Source: Bacteroidota bacterium | GTDB taxonomy: Bacteria; Bacteroidota; Bacteroidia; Chitinophagales; Chitinophagaceae | Reading direction: 5' to 3' | DNA: 64,000 nt | NCBI GenBank assembly: GCA_018266555.1 | Contig: JAFEAF010000011.1 | Span: 54,758 to 118,757, forward strand | Part shown: positions 54,236 through 62,236 of the stretch, piece by piece | Layout of the letters: each line of letters opens with the position of its first letter | How positions within the stretch are numbered: position 1 is the first letter of the stretch | Position numbers and translations under genes: made by a program | The notes under the pieces: model-generated | Seen by the model: the letters and a program-made list of their open reading frames with translations, nothing else | What the model was told of the DNA's origin: nothing | Database searches by the model: none

Positions 54236-55027
54236 TCATGGCAAAATTGATGAAAGGAAAAGGTGGGTTTCCCTTATAATATCTTTGCTATTTTCCAATG
54301 CTTTAATATACGCACTGCCAATAATGGCGCCATTTGCATGCTTACAAGCCAATTCAAAAGTGATTTTATCTTTAATCCCAAACCCTACCAGTACAGGATT
54401 TTTGAGTTGAAGTTTTTTTAATTTTTGCAGGTAGCCCTCTACATTGCTTATGTTTTTATCGCTGCCCGTTGTGGAAGATGAAGAGACGGCATATAAAAAC
54501 CCGGAACTGAGTTCATCTAATTTTTTGATTCGTTCATGGGAGGTTTCAGGTGTAATGAGAAAAATAAAATCCAATCCGTAATTTTTTATTATGGATCCAT
54601 ATTTGCTTTCAAATTCATATTCCGGGAGATCAGGAAGAATCAGCCCATCCACACCAACAGCCGTTGCATCTGCACAAAATTTTTCAAACCCGTATTGAAG
54701 AACAGGATTCATATAACCCATCAGCAATACAGGGAGTGCTTCCCCAACCCCTTCATTGGAAGAGCTTTTTCGAAGACTCTTTAATTGCTCAAAAAGTTTT
54801 TTGATGGTCATTCCATTCTTTAATGCTACAGAACTGCTTTGTTGAATGACCGGACCATCAGCTAACGGATCGCTATAGGGAATACCCAGTTCAATCATAT
54901 CTGCTCCGCTTTGCTGCAAAGCCTGCATGACTTTAATTGTGGAATCCAGTGCCGGAAAACCAGCCGTGCAGTAAACGCTAAGAATATTTTTATACTTATT
55001 TTTAAATAATTCCTTTATCCTGCTCAT
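54236..55027 (-). CDS. trpA: Tryptophan synthase alpha chain
   Basis: A 263-residue TIM barrel cleaving indole-3-glycerol phosphate to indole and glyceraldehyde-3-phosphate, and passing indole to TrpB. Motifs: SVYCTAGFPALDST, GADMIELGIPYSDPLADGPVIQ (catalytic Glu/Asp), VLLMGYMNPVLQYG, GLILPDLPEYE and VLVGFGIKDKITF. It is the last trp gene, separated from trpB by a small lipoprotein gene. In most genomes trpB and trpA are directly adjacent. Confidence 0.95.
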   Translation of the reverse strand: MSRIKELFKNKYKNILSVYCTAGFPALDSTIKVMQALQQSGADMIELGIPYSDPLADGPVIQQSSSVALKNGMTIKKLFEQLKSLRKSSSNEGVGEALPVLLMGYMNPVLQYGFEKFCADATAVGVDGLILPDLPEYEFESKYGSIIKNYGLDFIFLITPETSHERIKKLDELSSGFLYAVSSSSTTGSDKNISNVEGYLQKLKKLQLKNPVLVGFGIKDKITFELACKHANGAIIGSAYIKALENSKDIIRETHLFLSSILP

Positions 55028-55029
55028 AT

Positions 55030-55395
55030 CTATCCGCTTGTTGGAATAATAACAAAAGTATCTCCGTCTATCGTTAAAAAATTATACCTCGGATATGTAT
55101 CAATATCCAAAATAATATGAAATTCCGATTGCTTCACATTTTGTATATTCTGAAATTGTACAACAACTGTATCCCCCTGCCTGCTGAGTGTAACGTTTTC
55201 CTTGGCAAAATTTTCAGGCAGGCATTTATTGAATTCATACCGTTCTCCATTGATATTGGAATTCATTTCAAATTTTGAAGAACCTTCAGAACAATCTTCT
55301 GCACTCTTTTTAAACTGCAGCTTATGATGCAGGTATGGCGGGTTGCCACAGGAAATAAAAATCCACAAAAGAAAAAAAAGAAGTAATTTATTCAA
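55030..55395 (-). CDS. Small lipoprotein inside the trp operon
   Basis: 121 residues: [20 protein letters not shown], a lipoprotein signal with lipobox FISC. The mature part is polar and beta-rich ([54 protein letters not shown]) with two further cysteines. No family recognised. Its start overlaps the 3' end of trpB by 8 bp and its stop is 2 bp before trpA, so it must be co-transcribed with them. It may only have settled there, or it may link Trp supply to the envelope (speculative). Confidence 0.75.
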   Translation of the reverse strand: MNKLLLFFLLWIFISCGNPPYLHHKLQFKKSAEDCSEGSSKFEMNSNINGERYEFNKCLPENFAKENVTLSRQGDTVVVQFQNIQNVKQSEFHIILDIDTYPRYNFLTIDGDTFVIIPTSG

Positions 55396-56617
55396 TGTTC
55401 AATGATTTCATATATGTACCCATGTCTTTATCTCCTCTCCCACTCAAACAAATTGCAACCACATCGTTGCTTCGAAACCGTACTTGTTTCAATGCTGCAA
55501 TGGCATGTGCACTTTCCAATGCAGGAATGATTCCTTCCAGCTTCGCCAGTTCAAATGCTGCTTTTAACGCTTCGTCATCCGTAGCATTTAAAAAAGTTGC
55601 TCTTCCTGTTTCAAATAAGTGTGCATGCATTGGCCCAATACCGGGATAATCCAGCCCTGCTGAAATACTATGCGGCTCGATCACCTGCCCGTCTTCTGTT
55701 TGCATCACCAAACTTTTACTGCCATGCAACACTCCTGGTTTACCAAGTTGCGTAGTAGCAGCACTCTGACCGCTCTGTACTCCCAATCCCGCTGCTTCCA
55801 CCGCAAATAATTGTACCGAGACTTCATCGAGGAAATGATAAAATGCTCCGGCTGCATTGCTGCCTCCGCCAACGCAGGCAATCACATGAGTAGGAAATTC
55901 GCTGCCGGTTTTTTCTTTCAGCTGCCACCGCATTTCTTCGCTTATCACACTTTGAAATCTTGCTACCATATCCGGATAAGGATGCGGCCCCACTACGCTT
56001 CCAATTATATAATGTGTATCATCCGGATGATTAATCCAATCACGGATGGCTTCATTGGTTGCATCTTTCAAAGTCTTGCTGCCGCTTGTAGCGGGAATCA
56101 CCGTGGCGCCAAGCATTTTCATTCTTGCCACATTCGGCGCCTGGCGTTCCATATCTTTTTCTCCCATATACACAATGCAGGGTACACCTTTCAATGCACA
56201 AACTGTGGCAGTGGCTACTCCATGTTGCCCTGCTCCTGTTTCTGCAATAATTCTTTTTTTCCCTAAGCGTAATGCCAGTAAAATCTGCCCGATGGTATTA
56301 TTGATTTTATGAGCGCCGGTATGGCAAAGGTCTTCCCGTTTCAGAAAAATATTTGTTTTGTATTGTTCGCTCAGCCGCTTTGCAAAATATAATGGTGTGG
56401 GGCGTCCTGCATAATCTTTAAGCAATTCATGCAATTCTTTTTGGAATGATTCTTCGTAAATAATCTTTAAATAATTTTCTTTGAGTTCCTCTACATTCCG
56501 ATGCAACATTTCAGGGATATAAGCGCCACCAAAATTTCCATAATATCCAAAAATATTCGGTTGCTTGTACGTTCCTTTATTCAATAAAATATTTCTGCTT
56601 ATCATTAGTAATTTCAT
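55388..56617 (-). CDS. trpB: Tryptophan synthase beta chain
   Basis: A 409-residue PLP enzyme condensing indole and serine to tryptophan. Motifs: [42 protein letters not shown] (the lysine forms the Schiff base), [33 protein letters not shown] and [13 protein letters not shown]. The first methionine gives an extra 20 residues before NIFGYYGNF; an internal ATG four residues later is equally possible. Upstream lies a RAYT relic with REP hairpins, which separates it from trpF. Confidence 0.95.
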   Translation of the reverse strand: MKLLMISRNILLNKGTYKQPNIFGYYGNFGGAYIPEMLHRNVEELKENYLKIIYEESFQKELHELLKDYAGRPTPLYFAKRLSEQYKTNIFLKREDLCHTGAHKINNTIGQILLALRLGKKRIIAETGAGQHGVATATVCALKGVPCIVYMGEKDMERQAPNVARMKMLGATVIPATSGSKTLKDATNEAIRDWINHPDDTHYIIGSVVGPHPYPDMVARFQSVISEEMRWQLKEKTGSEFPTHVIACVGGGSNAAGAFYHFLDEVSVQLFAVEAAGLGVQSGQSAATTQLGKPGVLHGSKSLVMQTEDGQVIEPHSISAGLDYPGIGPMHAHLFETGRATFLNATDDEALKAAFELAKLEGIIPALESAHAIAALKQVRFRSNDVVAICLSGRGDKDMGTYMKSLNIE

Positions 56618-56681
56618 TTTTTATTTATACTCCGTAGCTTCAGCAAAGGAGTACATGCTCCTCGAAGTCCCCCTGCTCTAA

Positions 56682-56728
56682 GAAGTCTCCTGACTTCGCA
56701 GCAAAATGTAAAAAGTCGCCCGACTTTT
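56682..56728. repeat. Bipartite REP-like element next to the RAYT relic
   Basis: GAAGTC-TCCT-GACTTC (56682-56697, perfect) followed by CGCAGCAAAATGTA and AAAAGTCG-CC-CGACTTTT (56711-56728, perfect 8-bp arms). Same layout as 49091-49140. Lies in the 118-bp gap between trpB and the RAYT relic, which also has a GGAG/CTCC hairpin at 56648-56661. Confidence 0.8.
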
Positions 56729-56735
56729 ACAACTT

Positions 56736-57327
56736 TTACAACAACTCTATATCCAACAATCCTTTTCCCAAAAAATAATTAGAAGCACTCGAATATAAAT
56801 AATCTTCCGGCTTCGCCACAATCCCAGCCCGTACCGGATTTTCATGTATATAATTCAGCTTCGATTTTGTAAACTTATCGCTGAAACATTCTTCCGGGTG
56901 ATTATCATTGCTCCATATCTGCCAATCTTTATTATTTGGATTGATGCGTCCATTATAAGCAAACTGATGTGCCATCCATTGATTCCTGCTTTCCTCCCCG
57001 CTTTCAATAATTGACGCCATTAGCTTATGTGAATATTTTTTAAAATCTCTGATAATATCGCTCATTTTTTTTCTGCTTTTCATTAGCTCTTCCGATCAGA
57101 TGCAGATGATTACTCATGATTACATACGCATTTAGAATAAGCTGACCCTGGTTTTGAGCAAATCGGAATCCATCCAGCACAATATCCCTGTATACTTTCC
57201 TCGCAAATAAATCAATCCATCCGCAGATGGTAAAAGTCAGAAAATGAGTAGCAAACTGATTTCGTATGACATACCCTTCTCTGAAATCTGAATCTTTCAT
57301 AGTACAGTTTTTGATTTTTAAATTCAA
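56736..57327 (-). pseudogene. REP-associated tyrosine transposase (RAYT, Y1/HUH family), frameshifted
   Basis: Two overlapping frames make one protein. The 5' frame (57327 to 57040) reads ATHFLTFTICGWIDLFARK and VIMSNHLHLIGRANEKQKK, with the HLH (HUH) metal-binding motif. The 3' frame (57083 to 56736) reads MSDIIRDFKKYSHKLMASI, with the presumed catalytic Tyr in FKKYSHK, then NYIHENPVRAGIVAKPEDYLYSSA. The frames would join if the run of eight A (T-run 57065-57072 on the plus strand) were seven. Either a mutation or transcriptional slippage separates them. RAYTs mobilise REP palindromes; such palindromes flank this gene. It sits inside the trp operon, same strand. Confidence 0.85.
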
Positions 57328-57369
57328 GTCAAAGACTTGAAGTATAGTCCTGAGAAGCCAGGAGACTTC
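57323..57369. repeat. REP-like hairpins on the 5' side of the RAYT relic
   Basis: TTCAAGTC-AAA-GACTTGAA (57323-57341, perfect) and GAAGCC-AGGA-GACTTC (57354-57369, one mismatch). The second has the TCCT core in the opposite orientation to 56682-56697, so the RAYT is flanked by inverted REPs. Confidence 0.7.
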
Positions 57370-57375
57370 GCAAAT

Positions 57376-58005
57376 CTACCTCAACTCTTTCACAAACTTC
57401 AGCAGCTTTGCCATATCCTTCACTCCCGGCGCTGTTTCAAACTTACTGTTCACATCTATTGCAAAAAAATCAGGATGCCTGAATGCTTTGATTTTTGCTA
57501 CATCATCCGGGCCAATGCCGCCACTCAAAAAGAAAGGTTTTTCAATTTTAGCTTTTACCAAAAGATTCCAGTCAAATTTCACACCAGTTCCGCCCAGGTT
57601 TTCTTTTTGTCCCCCGGCATCGAAAAGATAATAATCGCATACGTCATCAAACTCTTTCAGCAGGTCATCCACATTTTTTGTATTGGCATCTATGCGGAAT
57701 ACTTTGATCACTTCAATATCTTCGGCCAGCATACTGCATAGCTCGGGGGTTTCATTGCCGTGTAACTGTACAATATCTAATGAATACTCATCCACTGTTT
57801 TCATCACATCATCATATTCTGCATCTACAAACACACCAACCTTCTTGACATCAAAATCTGCATTCTGAATTTCGGTTGCTGATATTTTTTCACCGACATA
57901 GCGTGGCGAGCCTTTATAAAAATTCAAGCCTGCAAAGTCAATGTCCAACCCGTCCAATTGTTGCAATTGTTTCATGGTAGTAATGCCGCATACTTTGATA
58001 TTCAT
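57376..58005 (-). CDS. trpF: Phosphoribosylanthranilate isomerase
   Basis: A 209-residue TIM-barrel isomerase, third step of the tryptophan pathway. Motifs: MNIKVCGITTMKQL (catalytic Cys7), GLNFYKGSPRYVG, KVGVFVDAEYDDV, IVQLHGNETPELC, YYLFDAGGQKENLGGTGVKFDW (catalytic Asp) and FFLSGGIGPDDV, then FAIDVNSKFETAPGVKD. Complete. Separated from trpC by 32 bp and from trpB by the RAYT relic. Insertion of that element after trpF shows that the operon tolerates about 700 bp of extra transcript. Confidence 0.95.
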   Translation of the reverse strand: MNIKVCGITTMKQLQQLDGLDIDFAGLNFYKGSPRYVGEKISATEIQNADFDVKKVGVFVDAEYDDVMKTVDEYSLDIVQLHGNETPELCSMLAEDIEVIKVFRIDANTKNVDDLLKEFDDVCDYYLFDAGGQKENLGGTGVKFDWNLLVKAKIEKPFFLSGGIGPDDVAKIKAFRHPDFFAIDVNSKFETAPGVKDMAKLLKFVKELR

Positions 58006-58037
58006 AATTTCCCTCCTGTTTCTCTTTATGAGAATAT

Positions 58038-58820
58038 TTATTTTAGTTGGTTAATAAAGTTTTCAAATGCTTTTCCGGGATCAGCTTCTTTCATAAATTT
58101 TTCTCCAATCAAAAATCCCTTGAACCCATTTTCCTTAAATAACCGGATTGTACTCGCCGAATGAATTCCGCTTTCTGCAATCTTTATTTTATCTGCTGGA
58201 ATTTTTTCTGCCATCCGAAGGCTTCTTTCTATATTCACTTCAAAAGTCTTTAAGTTCCGGTTGTTGATGCCAATAATATCAATTTCACTGCAAATATGAT
58301 CTAATTCTTCTTCACTATGAAGTTCAAGCAAAACATCCAACCCGAGTTTCTTTGCAGCCCCGGCTAACTGTGCTGCCTGCTTAGTAGTCAAACATGCAGC
58401 AATCAGCAATATCACATCGGCTCCAATAGATTTTGCTTCTACAACCTGGTATTCATCAACAATAAAATCTTTACGAAGCAAGGGAATGGATACTCCTTTT
58501 CTTGCTTTCACAAAATCTTCATTGCTACCTCCGAAAAATTCTTCATCCGTTAAAACAGAAACTCCGGCTGCTCCAAATTTTTCATACTCAGTGGCTACAT
58601 CAACAATATTCGCTTTATCATTAATGATTCCTTTTGATGGCGATCTTCTTTTAAATTCCGCTATGATTCCACTTGTCTTACCGCTATTCAATCTGCCTGC
58701 AAGCGACACAGTTTCCATTTTAAAATAAACCGAACCCTCCAGGTCACCCATGCTAATGAGTTCCTTTCTTTGACAAATAAGCTTTTTTTTAGCTTCTACT
58801 ATTTTATCCAAAATATTCAT
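58038..58820 (-). CDS. trpC: Indole-3-glycerol phosphate synthase
   Basis: A 260-residue TIM-barrel enzyme cyclising the phosphoribulosyl anthranilate intermediate. Motifs: IIAEFKRRSPSKG (catalytic Lys/Glu), VSVLTDEEFFGGS, LLRKDFIVDEYQV, GADVILLIAACL, VLLELHSEEELD, GINNRNLKTFEV, IAESGIHSASTI and FLIGEKFM. The length is standard for a monofunctional TrpC; TrpF is a separate gene. 15 bp after trpD. Confidence 0.96.
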   Translation of the reverse strand: MNILDKIVEAKKKLICQRKELISMGDLEGSVYFKMETVSLAGRLNSGKTSGIIAEFKRRSPSKGIINDKANIVDVATEYEKFGAAGVSVLTDEEFFGGSNEDFVKARKGVSIPLLRKDFIVDEYQVVEAKSIGADVILLIAACLTTKQAAQLAGAAKKLGLDVLLELHSEEELDHICSEIDIIGINNRNLKTFEVNIERSLRMAEKIPADKIKIAESGIHSASTIRLFKENGFKGFLIGEKFMKEADPGKAFENFINQLK

Positions 58821-58835
58821 TCAATGGTCATTAAT

Positions 58836-59843
58836 CTATTGCAGTGATATTAATTTATCCAAACAATCTTTTGCTTTTCCCCCCTCGAGGCTTTCCACTG
58901 CTGCATTATATGCTTCATCGTAATTTTTGAAATTGCCGGTACTGTTCAATGCCATTGCAGCATTGGCCAGCACAACAGCATTCTGTGCCCAGGTTCCTTC
59001 TCTATTTAGAATGGTCATAAAAATTTTTGCTGCTTCTTCTACAGAATTTCCCCCGCCGATATCTGAAGCATTCACCATTCTTTTTCCCAATTGTTCAGGA
59101 GTAAAAATATTTTCTCCTTTATTGGTAATAACTTTTGTGTCATTTGTTAATGATATTTCATCGTACCCGTCCAAACTATGAATGATTGTAAATGCTGTAT
59201 CGGACTGTTGCAATAAATAATTATATATTCTTGCCATCTCGAGACTGAAAACTCCTACCAACTGAAACTTTGGCGTGGCAGGATTTACCATGGGGCCAAG
59301 CATATTGAAAAATGTTCTCATCCCTAAATTTTTTCTTATCGGCCCTACCGTTTTTAATGCAGGATGAAATAATGGGGCATGTAAAAAACAGATATTTGCC
59401 TCCTCCACTTCTTTTTTTAATTTATCATTTTGATCCCGATAGCTATCGGGATTGAACTTATATCCTAACTGTTCCATCACATTGCTTGCACCGCTGATTG
59501 ATGAAGCTCCATAATTTCCATGCTTAGCTACTTTCTGCCCCGTACCGGCAACAATAAAACAACTTAGGGTAGAAATATTAAATGTGTTTTTTCCGTCACC
59601 GCCTGTTCCAACGATATCAATGGTGTCATATCCGTTCAGATCTACCGGCACACAGAGTTCCAGTAAAGCATCACGAAAACCCTGCAATTCTTCAATCGTG
59701 ATGCTACGCATCAGGTAGATGGTCATAAAGGCAGTCACTTCATGCTCATTATACTTTCCCTTACCGATATTCACTAACACTTCTTTCGCCATTTCTCTTG
59801 AAAGAGTTTTGTGTTCGAATAAGTATTGTAGAGTTTTTTTCAT
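58836..59843 (-). CDS. trpD: Anthranilate phosphoribosyltransferase
   Basis: A 335-residue enzyme transferring phosphoribosyl from PRPP to anthranilate. Motifs: DIVGTGGDGKNTFNIST (PRPP loop), VAKHGNYGASSISGASNVMEQLGY, ICFLHAPLFHPALKTVGPIRKNLGMRTFFNMLGPMVNPA. Within it, the peptide NPDSYRDQ between LGYKF and NDKLKKE is encoded by a 20-bp perfect palindrome and looks like a repeat insertion into a surface loop; the frame is kept. Otherwise normal in length and motif content. Confidence 0.95.
   Translation of the reverse strand: MKKTLQYLFEHKTLSREMAKEVLVNIGKGKYNEHEVTAFMTIYLMRSITIEELQGFRDALLELCVPVDLNGYDTIDIVGTGGDGKNTFNISTLSCFIVAGTGQKVAKHGNYGASSISGASNVMEQLGYKFNPDSYRDQNDKLKKEVEEANICFLHAPLFHPALKTVGPIRKNLGMRTFFNMLGPMVNPATPKFQLVGVFSLEMARIYNYLLQQSDTAFTIIHSLDGYDEISLTNDTKVITNKGENIFTPEQLGKRMVNASDIGGGNSVEEAAKIFMTILNREGTWAQNAVVLANAAMALNSTGNFKNYDEAYNAAVESLEGGKAKDCLDKLISLQ
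59433..59452. repeat. 20-bp perfect palindrome inside trpD
   Basis: ATCCCGATAGCTATCGGGAT, fully self-complementary, read in frame as part of NPDSYRDQ. The wording fits a dispersed repeat; a partial echo (agctatcgg) occurs at 63419-63427. Confidence 0.8.
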
Positions 59844-59854
59844 AAGTCCCCCTG

Positions 59855-59932
59855 CCTCCCCTAAGGGAGATGATTAAGTTTCATTCTAAAAAGACTCTCC
59901 AGAAACCCCTCCTTCGGAAGGGTTGGGGAGGC
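59855..59932. repeat. GC-rich repeat cluster at the trpD/trpG junction
   Basis: CTCCC-CTAA-GGGAG hairpin (59856-59869), and CCCCTCCTTCGGAAGGG-type sequence to GGGGAGG (59905-59932). The second part covers the last codons of trpG. This is the style of the CTCCC/CCTTCGG dispersed repeats of Bacteroidota (recollection). Confidence 0.65.
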
Positions 59933-60509
59933 ATAACCAGTTCCTCATAATTTTTTCTCCCAGCGGCGTCAATACACTTTCCGGGTGAAACTGTACACCC
60001 TGCACATCAAATTTTTTATGTTGCAAACCCATGATATAACCATTTTCATCTTCCGCTGTTATTTCTAATTCACCGGGAAAATTTTTCTTGCTCACAATCC
60101 AGCTGTGATATCGCCCTGCTTCAAACCCGGATGGCAATCCATTAAACAAACTATTTTTCAATACTGCTTTTTCGTTGCTTTTAATTTCTATTGGCGTAGC
60201 CACTCCATGAAATACCGTTGCAAGATTTTCCAGTTTTCCTCCAAACGCTTCGCCGATCGCCTGGTGGCCAAGACAAACTCCGAGTATTGATTTTGTAGCA
60301 GCATATTTTTTTATCAGAGGCAACAGCAAACCGGCTTCTTCAGGAATACCCGGACCCGGTGATAAAATAATTTTATCATATTCGTTTATCTTTTCCAAAG
60401 AAATCCGGTCATTACGATACACATCTACCTCTTGATGCAAAATTTTTTCCACTAAATGCACCAGGTTGTAAGTGAATGAATCGTAATTGTCAAATACAAG
60501 TATCTTCAT
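59886..60509 (-). CDS. trpG: Anthranilate synthase component II (glutamine amidotransferase)
   Basis: A 207-residue glutaminase supplying ammonia to TrpE. Motifs: NYDSFTYNLVHL, ILSPGPGIPEEAG, LGVCLGHQAIGEAFGG (nucleophile Cys) and GVQFHPESVLTPLG (His-Glu). The natural end would be near EKIMRNWL; the extra tail CLPNPSEGGVSGESF is encoded by a GC-rich repeat that extends into the trpD gap. It could also serve folate synthesis as PabA (family knowledge). About 100 bp downstream of trpE, which begins the operon. Confidence 0.94.
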   Translation of the reverse strand: MKILVFDNYDSFTYNLVHLVEKILHQEVDVYRNDRISLEKINEYDKIILSPGPGIPEEAGLLLPLIKKYAATKSILGVCLGHQAIGEAFGGKLENLATVFHGVATPIEIKSNEKAVLKNSLFNGLPSGFEAGRYHSWIVSKKNFPGELEITAEDENGYIMGLQHKKFDVQGVQFHPESVLTPLGEKIMRNWLCLPNPSEGGVSGESF

Positions 60510-60608
60510 GCTTTTATATTTTTCATTGCCTGATTGTTTACTGGTTCAATAAAACAACAATCATACAATCTAACCATTTAATAATCTCTGAATTTAATGA
60601 TCCAACCA

Positions 60609-62027
60609 TCAAACCAATGCTGCAAACTCAATGGCTTTTTTCAATGCTCCTAACTTATTATTCACTTCATGCAACTCACTTTCAGGGTTACTTGCCGCTA
60701 CAATGCCGGCGCCAGCCTGGTATATCAAAGTATTATTCTTACTCATAAATGTCCTTATCATGATCGCATGATTGCAACGGCCATCAAATCCCATGAAGCC
60801 GATACAACCACCATAATAACTTCTCGCTGTCGGCTCGTATTCATCAATCAACTCCATTGATTTGAATTTAGGTGCACCACTTAATGTTCCTGCAGGAAAT
60901 GTTTTTGCCAGTAATTCAAATGGATTGCTCCCTTCTCTCACTTGTGCGGTCACCTCACTGACCAAATGAATAACATGAGAATAATATTGAACCCGGCGAT
61001 ACTGCGACACTGAAACATCTTCACACACCCGGCTCAAATCATTCCTGGCAAGATCCACTAACATCACATGCTCTGCATTTTCTTTTGCATCTTTCAATAG
61101 TTTTTCTGTTTCTCTTTCATCTTCCGCATCGTCACCTGTTCTTTTGTATGTCCCGGCGATGGGGTGAACAATCGCTTTTCCATTTTTAATAATGAGTTGT
61201 GATTCCGGAGAAGAACCCATGAGTTTATAATTTCCATAATCAAAGAAAAACAAATACGGCGAAGGGTTGATATTCCGCAATGCCCGGTATACATTGAACT
61301 CATCACCAATAAAACTTTGTTCAAACCTGCGGCTGAGTACAATCTGGAACACATCTCCCCTATGGCAACTCTGAATTCCTTTTTTCACCATATCCTTATA
61401 TTCTTCATCACTCATGTTCATGCTCTCTTCACCTTTGGAAGAAAACGGGTAAGCAGGAACATCTTTACTCTGGATCAACGACTCAACCATGGCAACGTCA
61501 CTTTCTAAGCCCGGAATTATATTCTCACAGATAAACAATTCATCTTTGAAATGATTCACCGCAATTACATACTGATAAAGACGGTACCGCATTAATGGTA
61601 TTGCCGGTTCTACAATACTCAAAGATGATTTCAATTTTATGGTATCAAAAAATTGCACGGCATCATAAGTAGTATACCCGAATAATCCCTGAGAAAATTT
61701 TGCTTCTTTCATATTTCCGGGATGCAAATTAAACCGATGCATATATTCCCAAAGAATCCCGGGCACTTCCAGTACCTCATTAATATTTATTTTTTCTGGT
61801 TTCTGATTGGGCAGCTTTAACTCGATACTTCGGGTAGATGAGATTTCAATTCCACCGATAGCATTGATACCGATAAATGAATAACTGTTTTCTGCAGCAT
61901 GATGATCGGTGCTCTCCAGTAATATGGTATCTCTGAAACGATCTCTCAGCCTCAAATAAATTCCTACCGGTGTATATACATCAGCAAGAAGTTTTTTACA
62001 GGTCGTATTTAACTCTATTTTCTTCAT
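60609..62027 (-). CDS. trpE: Anthranilate synthase component I
   Basis: A 472-residue chorismate-utilising enzyme making anthranilate, first step of Trp synthesis. The N-terminal lobe includes LLESTDHHAAENSYSFIGINA, with an LLES feedback-type segment as in Trp-sensitive TrpE. The catalytic lobe has DVFQIVLSRRFEQ, GSSPESQLIIKNG, HPIAGTYKRTGDDAEDERE, LVDLARNDLSRVC, GTLSGAPKFKSMELID and YYGGCIGFMGFDG. Preceded by a Trp-rich leader peptide and an intrinsic terminator, so it is probably controlled by attenuation. First structural gene of the operon. Confidence 0.96.
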   Translation of the reverse strand: MKKIELNTTCKKLLADVYTPVGIYLRLRDRFRDTILLESTDHHAAENSYSFIGINAIGGIEISSTRSIELKLPNQKPEKININEVLEVPGILWEYMHRFNLHPGNMKEAKFSQGLFGYTTYDAVQFFDTIKLKSSLSIVEPAIPLMRYRLYQYVIAVNHFKDELFICENIIPGLESDVAMVESLIQSKDVPAYPFSSKGEESMNMSDEEYKDMVKKGIQSCHRGDVFQIVLSRRFEQSFIGDEFNVYRALRNINPSPYLFFFDYGNYKLMGSSPESQLIIKNGKAIVHPIAGTYKRTGDDAEDERETEKLLKDAKENAEHVMLVDLARNDLSRVCEDVSVSQYRRVQYYSHVIHLVSEVTAQVREGSNPFELLAKTFPAGTLSGAPKFKSMELIDEYEPTARSYYGGCIGFMGFDGRCNHAIMIRTFMSKNNTLIYQAGAGIVAASNPESELHEVNNKLGALKKAIEFAALV

Positions 62028-62062
62028 ACTCTTTTTTATCAGGCAAATCTATGTTCTGACAA

Positions 62063-62086
62063 TAAAAAAGCCCCGGAAACCGGGGC
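62063..62086 (-). terminator. Attenuator terminator upstream of trpE
   Basis: Read on the minus strand: GCCCCGG-TTT-CCGGGGC followed by TTTTTT (62086 down to 62064), 36 nt before the trpE start. Its 5' arm can instead pair with the 3' end of the leader peptide frame. Confidence 0.9.
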
Positions 62087-62119
62087 CAAACTATTATAAA
62101 AATAAACACAGTAATAGCA

Positions 62120-62179
62120 TTACAGACCCCGTAGAGTTGTATGCCACCACCATGATTTATTTACTATTTGCTGTTTCAT
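62120..62179 (-). CDS. trpL: trp operon leader peptide (three consecutive Trp codons)
   Basis: A 19-codon frame, MKQQIVNKSWWWHTTLRGL, starting at ATG 62179 (minus strand) and ending with TAA at 62122-62120. Three Trp codons (62152-62144) lie in its middle. The start is only 7 nt after the -7 box of a consensus promoter, so the mRNA has almost no 5' leader. The bases CGGGGTC (62131-62125), within the last codons, can pair with GGCCCCG (62087-62081) of the terminator 5' arm over 7 bp. A ribosome stalled at the Trp codons would leave this segment free (readthrough), while one reaching the stop would cover it (termination). Confidence 0.88.
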   Translation of the reverse strand: MKQQIVNKSWWWHTTLRGL

Positions 62180-62186
62180 TATGCCA

Positions 62187-62217
62187 CAAATATAGCAGCA
62201 AATATTTTATAAGCAAA
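62187..62217 (-). promoter_or_regulatory. trp operon promoter
   Basis: On the minus strand: TTTG (62217-62214), exactly 19 nt, then TATATTTG (62194-62187), a perfect match to the Bacteroidota consensus. It lies in the divergent region shared with the gene at 62237. Confidence 0.85.
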
Positions 62218-62236
62218 TTCTTTTTAGATTTACCTT

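Noticed and set aside
62094..62153. Alternative frame in the trp leader starting at ATG 62153 (MVVAYNSTGS...)
   Set aside because: It has no Trp codons and is hydrophobic. The overlapping frame from 62179 starts just after a consensus promoter and contains three TGG codons.
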